Assembly: GCA_947589585.1 (NCBI GenBank)
Contig: CANQCA010000052.1
Location: 1-9,902 of the forward strand
Reading direction: 5' to 3'
DNA: 9,902 nucleotides
Source: an uncultured Clostridia bacterium
Lineage (GTDB): Bacteria > Bacillota > Clostridia > Christensenellales > Borkfalkiaceae
Shown: piece after piece, positions 5,302 through 9,902 of the stretch
How the letters are laid out: each line of letters starts with the position of its first letter
Numbering within the stretch: the stretch's first letter is position 1
Translations under genes and position numbers: made by a program
Notes under the pieces: model-generated
The model's database searches: none
What the model saw: only the letters and a program-made list of their open reading frames with translations
Told to the model about the DNA's origin: nothing

Positions 5302-5330
5302 TTGGAGATTCCCCAAAATTACGCTATAAT
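5302..5330 (+). promoter_or_regulatory. Promoter of the CPBP-rlmH-M14-tadA operon, leaderless geometry
   Basis: A perfect TATAAT (5325-5330) follows TTGGAG (3 of 6, 5302-5307) by 17 bp. Six bases, GAAGGT, then lead to the ATG at 5337, again predicting transcription from the start codon. It sits back to back with the hydratase promoter in a 79-bp intergenic region, without overlap. Confidence 0.65.
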
Positions 5331-5336
5331 GAAGGT

Positions 5337-6260
5337 ATGCAGAATAATGCTTCCTCGGAAAAAAACCAAAGATGCCTGATGATGGATGCGGGGCTTTCCT
5401 ACACGCTCGCGGCGGTCATTCCCGTCGTGATCTCTTTTGTTGCCGTGTGGATCTTTTCCGCATCGATGGGCGAAGGGTTTGCTTCCTCGGATACTTATCT
5501 TTTCGTCTCCTATCTCATCCCGCAGGTCTGCCTTGCGGGCGTCTCCCTCTTCTTTTTCAGAAGCAATCAAAAAACACTTCTCGCGCGCTCCGTCTACCGT
5601 CCCTGCAAGTGGTATTATTTTCTCCTTGCATTAGGGCTTTCCTTTGGGCTCTTGTCCTTATCCGAACTCAACGGCTACTTTATACAGCTTCTGGAGATGA
5701 TCGGCTATCATCTTCCCGAGAGTACCATCCCGCCGACAAACGGGTGGTATCTCCTACCCGCGCTGCTCATCATCGCCGTTCTTCCCGCCGTGTTCGAAGA
5801 GACGCTCTTCCGCGGCATTCAGGTCGGGAGCATGCAGCAGAGCGGCTGGGGAACATGCGCCATCGTTTTCATCTCGGGCGCCATGTTTTCGCTTTTCCAC
5901 GGGAATCCCGCACAGACGATCTATCAATTCATCTGCGGCGCGATCTATGCGCTTCTCGCCGTGCGGAGCGGGAGCATCCTTCCCACCATGCTCGCCCATT
6001 TTGCGAACAATGCCGTCATCTTGTGCCTCGACTCTGCGGGGTATTCGGATATCCCGCAGGGCATCAAGCTTCCCCTCTACATCGCTGCCGGCGCCGTGCT
6101 CCTCATCGTCCTTATCTATCTCGTTTTTCTCGATAAGCGCGGCAATCGGCGCGGGGGACTTCGGGACGGGAAGAAGTATTTCCTCGCCGCACTCGTGGGC
6201 ATCCTCGTCTGCGCAGTCGAATGGGGCGGGGCGCTCTTACAGGGGATGGGGATCATATGA
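5337..6260 (+). CDS. CPBP-family (CAAX protease/bacteriocin-processing type) intramembrane metalloprotease homologue
   Basis: The 307-residue protein has about eight hydrophobic segments (near 20-41, 54-74, 92-110, 137-152, 172-187, 195-210, 214-231, 246-265, plus one near the C-terminus at 281-297). Catalytic motifs of the ABI/CPBP family are intact: EETLFRG at 154-160 (EExxxR), FSLFHGN with H188, and HFANN with H221. Members cleave prenylated or leader-bearing proteins within the membrane, but most bacterial ones, including this, have no known substrate. No bacteriocin gene is nearby. It heads a four-gene operon and its stop overlaps the rlmH start (ATGA). The start is set by the promoter and GAAGGT abutting the ATG; later Met codons at residues 15-16 lack a ribosome binding site. 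Confidence 0.9.
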   Translation: MQNNASSEKNQRCLMMDAGLSYTLAAVIPVVISFVAVWIFSASMGEGFASSDTYLFVSYLIPQVCLAGVSLFFFRSNQKTLLARSVYRPCKWYYFLLALGLSFGLLSLSELNGYFIQLLEMIGYHLPESTIPPTNGWYLLPALLIIAVLPAVFEETLFRGIQVGSMQQSGWGTCAIVFISGAMFSLFHGNPAQTIYQFICGAIYALLAVRSGSILPTMLAHFANNAVILCLDSAGYSDIPQGIKLPLYIAAGAVLLIVLIYLVFLDKRGNRRGGLRDGKKYFLAALVGILVCAVEWGGALLQGMGII

Positions 6261-6694
6261 ACAAAGTAACGATCGTCTGCGTGGGGAAGCTCAAGGAGCA
6301 GTACCTGCGCGACGCCTGTGCGGAATATCAAAAACGCCTCGCGCGGTTTTGCAAACTCGAGATCAAGGAGCTTCCCGAGCGGCGGACGGTCAAAGAGGAG
6401 GCGGAGGACATCTTAAGAAGCCTTCGCGGCTATACGATCGTCCTCGCCTCAGAGGGGCAAATGCGCTCCTCGGAACAGTTTTCCGCGGATGTGAAAGAGA
6501 TTTTCGACCGCGGGGAGGAGCTCACCCTCGTCATCGGTTCCTCGTGCGGGATGCATGAGAGCGTGAAGGAGCGGGCAAATGCGCTTCTTTCCTTTTCCAA
6601 AATGACCTTCCCGCACCAGCTCTTCCGCGTCCTTTTGTTAGAACAGCTCTATCGCGCCTTCATGATCCAATGCGGCGCGGAATACCACAAATAG
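6257..6694 (+). CDS. rlmH: 23S rRNA (pseudouridine1915-N3)-methyltransferase RlmH
   Basis: RlmH is a SPOUT-class enzyme that methylates pseudouridine 1915 in helix 69 of 23S rRNA on assembled 70S ribosomes, using SAM. This copy has 145 residues, somewhat shorter than the usual 155-160. It opens with the typical MNKVTIVCVGKLKEQYLRDA and ends with the very conserved SFSKMTFPHQLFRVLLLEQ-LYRAFMI-AEYHK region that forms the knot and substrate site. Two usual motifs are altered: the SAM-loop IGGxxG reads IGSSCG (93-98), and the usual LDxxGK segment reads LASEGQM (63-69). SSEQFS (71-76) is normal. The start is the ATG overlapping the CPBP stop; an upstream in-frame ATG at 6221 would add 12 residues before the conserved N-terminus. 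Confidence 0.96.
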   Translation: MNKVTIVCVGKLKEQYLRDACAEYQKRLARFCKLEIKELPERRTVKEEAEDILRSLRGYTIVLASEGQMRSSEQFSADVKEIFDRGEELTLVIGSSCGMHESVKERANALLSFSKMTFPHQLFRVLLLEQLYRAFMIQCGAEYHK

Positions 6695-6718
6695 CCCTTT
6701 CTTTCATATCTTGGTAGA

Positions 6719-7528
6719 ATGGATATCTATGAGGAGATTGCAACATTCTACCGAAATTTTCACGGCGAAAAGAGGATCATCGGCAAGAGCGTGGAGAAAA
6801 GAAGCCTCTTTGCCATTCATATCGGAAGCCATGAAGGGCCGCAGATCCTCTCGCAGTATGCCATCCACGCCCGCGAATGGGCGACGGCGCTTCTCGCCCT
6901 TTATCACATCGGAAGAGGGGTGAAAAACGGGGGCGCGTGGGTGCTTCCGCTCATGAACCCCGACGGTGCACTCATCTCGGAAGTAGGCATCGGGGCCGTC
7001 TCAAAGGTTCGGCAGGAATTGATCATATCCCTTTGCGAGGGCGATCTGAGGCTGTATAAGGCGAATGCGAATGCCGTCGATCTCAACGTCAATTTCGACG
7101 CAAAATGGGGAACGGGAAAAGATAATCTTCGCCGTCCGTCCTATGCGAATTATATCGGAGAAGCACCTTTTTCGGAGCCCGAAACGGAGGCTCTTCGCGA
7201 TTTCACCCTCGAGCTCATGCCCGCGGCGACGCTCTCGTGGCACACGAAGGGGGAGGAGATCTACTACGAATTTCACCAAGACAGAGCGCGAAAAATGCGG
7301 GATAGAAAGCTCGCCGAAGTGCTTGCAACAAGCACGGGCTATCCGCTCGTTACCGTCCGCGGCTCCGCGGGCGGCTACAAGGATTGGTGCATCGAGAAGC
7401 TGAAGATCCCGGCCTTTACGATCGAGGTGGGCTCCGACGCTCTTTCCCATCCCTTGGGGTGGGAGGCGCTCCCTTCCATCATCCATCGGGCGGGCGAGGC
7501 GCTCTTGGATCTCTCGGAGGCATTGTAA
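6719..7528 (+). CDS. M14-family zinc carboxypeptidase, cytoplasmic
   Basis: The 269-residue protein is a minimal M14 metallopeptidase domain. Zinc ligands are H50 and E53 in IHAREWA and H175 in SWHTKG; the catalytic glutamate is E236 in FTIEVGS. NPDGA (80-84) and AGGYKDWC (217-224) are also typical of the group that includes bacterial peptidoglycan-peptide and gamma-D-glutamyl-diamino acid peptidases. No signal peptide is present, so it should act in the cytoplasm, perhaps on recycled muropeptides (inference). The usual DLNRNF, whose Arg helps bind the substrate carboxylate, reads DLNVNF (121-126). The ribosome binding site is weak (TTGGTAG), and it starts 24 bp after rlmH in the same operon; translation may depend on readthrough coupling. 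Confidence 0.9.
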   Translation: MDIYEEIATFYRNFHGEKRIIGKSVEKRSLFAIHIGSHEGPQILSQYAIHAREWATALLALYHIGRGVKNGGAWVLPLMNPDGALISEVGIGAVSKVRQELIISLCEGDLRLYKANANAVDLNVNFDAKWGTGKDNLRRPSYANYIGEAPFSEPETEALRDFTLELMPAATLSWHTKGEEIYYEFHQDRARKMRDRKLAEVLATSTGYPLVTVRGSAGGYKDWCIEKLKIPAFTIEVGSDALSHPLGWEALPSIIHRAGEALLDLSEAL

Positions 7529-7543
7529 ATACAAGAGGAAACC

Positions 7544-8011
7544 ATGCAGGAAAAATTCATGCGCGAGGCGTTGCGCCTTGCGAAAAAAGCCAAGGCGGAG
7601 GGGGAAGTCCCCATCGGCGCAGTCGTCGTCCTCGATGGGAAGATCATCGGGCGGGGCTACAATCTTCGCACAAAATTGCAGATGGCGACGCAGCACGCCG
7701 AAGTCCGCGCGATCGATCGGGCGTGCAAAAAAATCAAGTCGTGGCGGCTCGAAGGCGCCGAGATATATGTGACTTTGGAGCCCTGCCCGATGTGCATGGG
7801 CGCCATTCTGAACGCCCGCATCGAGAAAGTCTACTTCGGCGCATACGAGGGAAAGGGCAGAAGTTTGACGCACGAGCTCGCCACCGCCAACCTTGTCAAC
7901 CACACGGTGGAAGTTCAGGGCGGCGTCATGGAAAAGGAGTGCACCGAGGTCCTCACCTCCTTCTTCCAAGAGATGCGCACCCGCGAAAAAGCAAAGAATA
8001 CATGCGAATAA
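7544..8011 (+). CDS. tadA: tRNA-specific adenosine deaminase TadA
   Basis: TadA deaminates adenosine 34 to inosine in the anticodon of tRNA-Arg(ACG), an essential wobble modification. The 155-residue length is typical. Zinc and catalytic residues are H51 and E53 in HAEVRAI and C81/C84 in EPCPMCMGAI; N40 in GYN is also family-typical. The segment before HAE reads QMATQ where DPTA is usual, a mild divergence. AGAGG at 7534-7538 sets the start, 15 bp after the M14 gene, so it is the last gene of the operon. A palindromic terminator follows. A role as guanine deaminase or other nucleoside deaminase is less likely given length and motif order. Confidence 0.95.
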   Translation: MQEKFMREALRLAKKAKAEGEVPIGAVVVLDGKIIGRGYNLRTKLQMATQHAEVRAIDRACKKIKSWRLEGAEIYVTLEPCPMCMGAILNARIEKVYFGAYEGKGRSLTHELATANLVNHTVEVQGGVMEKECTEVLTSFFQEMRTREKAKNTCE

Positions 8012-8013
8012 TG

Positions 8014-8037
8014 TTATTTCGAAAAAAATCGAAATAA
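8014..8037. repeat. Inverted repeat with A6 loop directly after tadA
   Basis: TTATTTCGA (8014-8022) and TCGAAATAA (8029-8037) form a perfect 9-bp stem with a loop of six A's. It starts two bases after the tadA stop and shares base 8037 with the larger palindrome. It has no T-tract on the plus strand. Confidence 0.7.
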
Positions 8038-8070
8038 GCAAAAAGAGGCGAAATTTCGCCTCTTTTTGCT
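8037..8070. terminator. Bidirectional terminator, perfect 34-bp palindrome
   Basis: All 17 bases on each side of the centre (8053/8054) are complementary: AGCAAAAAGAGGCGAAA and its exact reverse complement. The GAGGCG/CGCCTC core is flanked by A5 and T5, so each strand ends in a T-run. It lies between convergent tadA (stop 8011) and the ABC-F gene (stop 8082) and should stop both. Confidence 0.9.
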
Positions 8071-8081
8071 ATAAAATTGCC

Positions 8082-9902
8082 TTAAATGAGTGTTTCGTAT
8101 TCTACATAGAGCGCGTCGCTCTCGGCGCGAAGAAGCTCGAGTTTTTGTGTGATTTCCCGCACTTTTACATAGTCGGAAGCGCATGCGGCGAGGGCTTCAT
8201 TGAGCCCTTCCTCCTCTTTTTCCAAGGCTTCGAGGCGAAGCTCGATCTCGCGGATGCGCGTCTTTTTCTGTGCCTCTTTGGCGCGTTCTTCGCGCGTTCT
8301 GTATCCTTCGACCTTCTTCTTTTCGGGCATCGGCTCACTTGAAGGGGTGGGGGGTGTCGTGCGCTTTGCAGCAAGAAATTCCGCGTAGCTTCCCTTGAAA
8401 TATGTGAGCTTCCTATCCTCGATGCAGAGAATGGACGTGGCGAGCGATTCGATGAACCGCCTGTCGTGCGAGACAAAGAGAAGGGTCCCGTCGTAGTTTG
8501 CAAGTGCCTCTTCGAGCGCCTCGCGGGCGGGAAGATCGAGGTGGTTGGTGGGCTCGTCCAAGATGAGGAGATTCCCCTTCTTCGTCTCCAGAATCGCGAG
8601 CTCCAACTTTGCCCGCATTCCGCCCGAGAGATTTTGGACCTTCTTTTCGATGTCCTCGGCGTTCAGCCCCGCCGCGGCAAGGATCGCCCGCACTTCTGTC
8701 TGGGAAAGCCGCGGGCACTGCCCCCAAAAGGCTTCGAGCGTGCGCTCCTCTCTGTCGAGGTCGGCGTTCTCCTGATCGTAGTAGGCGGGCCGAACATACC
8801 GCCCGAGGATGACGCGCCGATCCCCCGAGAGAAGGAACTTGAGAAGGGTGCTCTTTCCCGTGCCGTTCTCGCCGACGAGCGCGCATTTCTCTCCGCGCAT
8901 GAGGGTGAGCGACGCATCCTTGAGGAGAAGTTTTTCCTCGGCTTTGAGGTCGAATTTCTCTGCGAAGATCACTTTCTCGTAAGGCTTCTCCTCTGCCTCA
9001 AATCGAAACCGCGGCGGGCGGATGGGGGGAAGGGGCTTTTCGAGAACGTCCATCCGCTCGAGCTTATTCACCCGCGAGAGCGCGCTCTTTGCCGTCGTCG
9101 CGCGGACGAGGTTGCGGTCGACATAGTCCTGCAGTTTCGCGATCTCCTCCTGTTGCTTTTCGTAGGCGCGCACCTCTTCCTTGTAGCGCTCCTCGCGCAG
9201 GATCTTATATTTCGAATAATTCCCCTTGTAGGAAGAGAGCCGCCCGCGGTCGAGCTCTAACGTGCGCGTCGTAAGCCGATCGAGAAAGTATCTATCGTGC
9301 GAGACGATGAGAAGCGCCCCCTTGTAGGACGAAAGATAGTCCTCGAGCCAAAAGAGCGTCTTTACGTCCAAATGGTTGGTCGGCTCGTCCAGAATGAGGA
9401 GCTCGGGCTGCTCCAAGAGAAGGCGGCAAAGCTTCAGTTTTGTGCGCTCACCCCCGGACATGGTAGCCACCTTTTGCGTCAGGACGCCTTCAAACCCCAT
9501 GCCGCCGAGGACGGTTTTGATGCGCACCTCATAGTTGTAGCTATCCCTCGCCGCAATGCGTTTTTCGAGGCTTTCGATGCGCGAAGAGAGGATGCGCATC
9601 TCCTCATCCGTCGCAGTTTCCAGCCTCTTTTCCGTCTCGCGAAGGCGGGAGATGAGCTCGTCGTCCTCGCGGAACACTTCCTTCATCGCCCCATAGACGG
9701 TGGAATCGCTCTCAAACCCGCCGATCTGCGGAAGATACCCGATGCGAATGCAGTTTTTTAATACGACCTCGCCCTCGTCGGGGGCAAGCTCGCGAAGAAG
9801 CAGGCGAAGCAGCGTCGTCTTTCCTTCGCCGTTGCCGCCGATAAAGCCGATGCGCTCGTTTTCATTGATGACAAAATCGGCGTTTTTGATCTTGGCGCCG
9901 CC
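8082..9902 (-). CDS. ABC-F family ATPase (YdiF/Uup-like), N-terminus cut by window edge
   Basis: The 606 visible residues contain two ABC ATPase domains in tandem without membrane segments, the ABC-F layout of ribosome-associated translation factors. Domain 1: Walker A GGNGEGKTT (22-30), signature MSGGE (148-152), Walker B LLILDEPTNHLD (168-179). A charged helical linker (about 227-285) corresponds to the P-site tRNA interaction motif. Domain 2: GENGTGKST (344-352), LSGGM (425-429), LLILDEPTNHLD (445-456). A coiled coil (about 533-606) ends the protein, as in YdiF and Uup. Only about 20-25 residues should be missing upstream of Walker A, and the ATG is outside the window. Both sites have intact catalytic Glu in LDEP. 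Housekeeping rescue of stalled ribosomes and antibiotic protection cannot be separated by sequence; nothing nearby suggests resistance. Confidence 0.94.
   Translation of the reverse strand, partial: GGAKIKNADFVINENERIGFIGGNGEGKTTLLRLLLRELAPDEGEVVLKNCIRIGYLPQIGGFESDSTVYGAMKEVFREDDELISRLRETEKRLETATDEEMRILSSRIESLEKRIAARDSYNYEVRIKTVLGGMGFEGVLTQKVATMSGGERTKLKLCRLLLEQPELLILDEPTNHLDVKTLFWLEDYLSSYKGALLIVSHDRYFLDRLTTRTLELDRGRLSSYKGNYSKYKILREERYKEEVRAYEKQQEEIAKLQDYVDRNLVRATTAKSALSRVNKLERMDVLEKPLPPIRPPRFRFEAEEKPYEKVIFAEKFDLKAEEKLLLKDASLTLMRGEKCALVGENGTGKSTLLKFLLSGDRRVILGRYVRPAYYDQENADLDREERTLEAFWGQCPRLSQTEVRAILAAAGLNAEDIEKKVQNLSGGMRAKLELAILETKKGNLLILDEPTNHLDLPAREALEEALANYDGTLLFVSHDRRFIESLATSILCIEDRKLTYFKGSYAEFLAAKRTTPPTPSSEPMPEKKKVEGYRTREERAKEAQKKTRIREIELRLEALEKEEEGLNEALAACASDYVKVREITQKLELLRAESDALYVEYETLI

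Noticed and set aside
4451..5329. 292-codon plus-strand open frame opposite the hydratase genes
   Set aside because: The minus strand carries all cluster cysteines and motifs of the hydratase. This frame also ignores the divergent promoters and has no start signal.
5337..6260. CPBP protein as part of a bacteriocin maturation or immunity locus
   Set aside because: No precursor peptide, transporter or modification enzyme is nearby; its operon partners are housekeeping genes.
7001..8041. 346-codon minus-strand open frame opposite the M14 and tadA genes
   Set aside because: It is antisense to two genes with intact catalytic motifs, crosses their junction and has no recognisable domain.
8466..9260. 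264-codon plus-strand open frame inside the ABC-F gene
   Set aside because: Antisense shadow; the translation mirrors the Walker and signature regions and shows no independent family motif.
8082..9902. ABC-F protein as an antibiotic-resistance determinant
   Set aside because: The linker is not obviously extended and no leader peptide or resistance context is visible; the layout fits housekeeping YdiF/Uup-like proteins.

Overview
The window reads as ordinary bacterial chromosome from an anaerobic, moderately GC-rich Clostridia-type Firmicute. This is inferred from gene content (LuxS, YitT with a DUF2179 tail, two-subunit Fe-S fumarate/tartrate hydratase, RlmH, TadA, a YdiF-like ABC-F protein) and from strong GGAGG-type ribosome binding sites. 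I cannot name the genus. No phage, plasmid, CRISPR, tRNA or rRNA signal is visible.

Layout. (1) 1-1542: a maltose/galactoside-type O-acetyltransferase (minus strand, runs off the left edge) is divergent from a LysR-type regulator. A T-N11-A dyad in the shared intergenic region surrounds the regulator's own -35 box and lies about 66 bp upstream of the predicted acetyltransferase transcription start. (2) 1595-2160: a stand-alone 158-residue protein that is half Asn, Gly and Cys, with six Cys-x-Cys clusters, preceded by a strong hairpin and closed by a GC-rich terminator. I do not recognise it. (3) 2191-3735: a promoter, then yitT-like membrane protein and luxS, overlapping by 23 bp. (4) 3734-3912: a convergent intergenic region with a minus-strand terminator and two copies of a small palindromic repeat. 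One copy has altered the 3' end of the next gene. (5) 3891-5257, minus strand: alpha and beta subunits of a class I fumarate/tartrate hydratase, joined by an ATGA overlap. (6) 5337-8011: a tight operon of CPBP-family membrane protease homologue, rlmH, an M14 metallocarboxypeptidase and tadA. (7) 8037-8070: a perfect 34-bp palindrome that should terminate both strands. (8) 8082-9902, minus strand: a duplicated-ATPase ABC-F protein truncated at the right edge.

The genes are mostly housekeeping: ribosome and tRNA function (rlmH, tadA, ABC-F), the activated-methyl cycle and AI-2 (luxS), and dicarboxylate metabolism. The less routine signals are the unknown Asn/Gly/Cys-rich protein, three promoters whose -10 hexamer sits exactly 6 nt before the start codon (predicting leaderless mRNAs), the LysR operator arrangement, and the palindromic repeat at the end of the hydratase beta gene with an 11-bp direct repeat on each side. 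I found no convincing multi-gene undescribed system.
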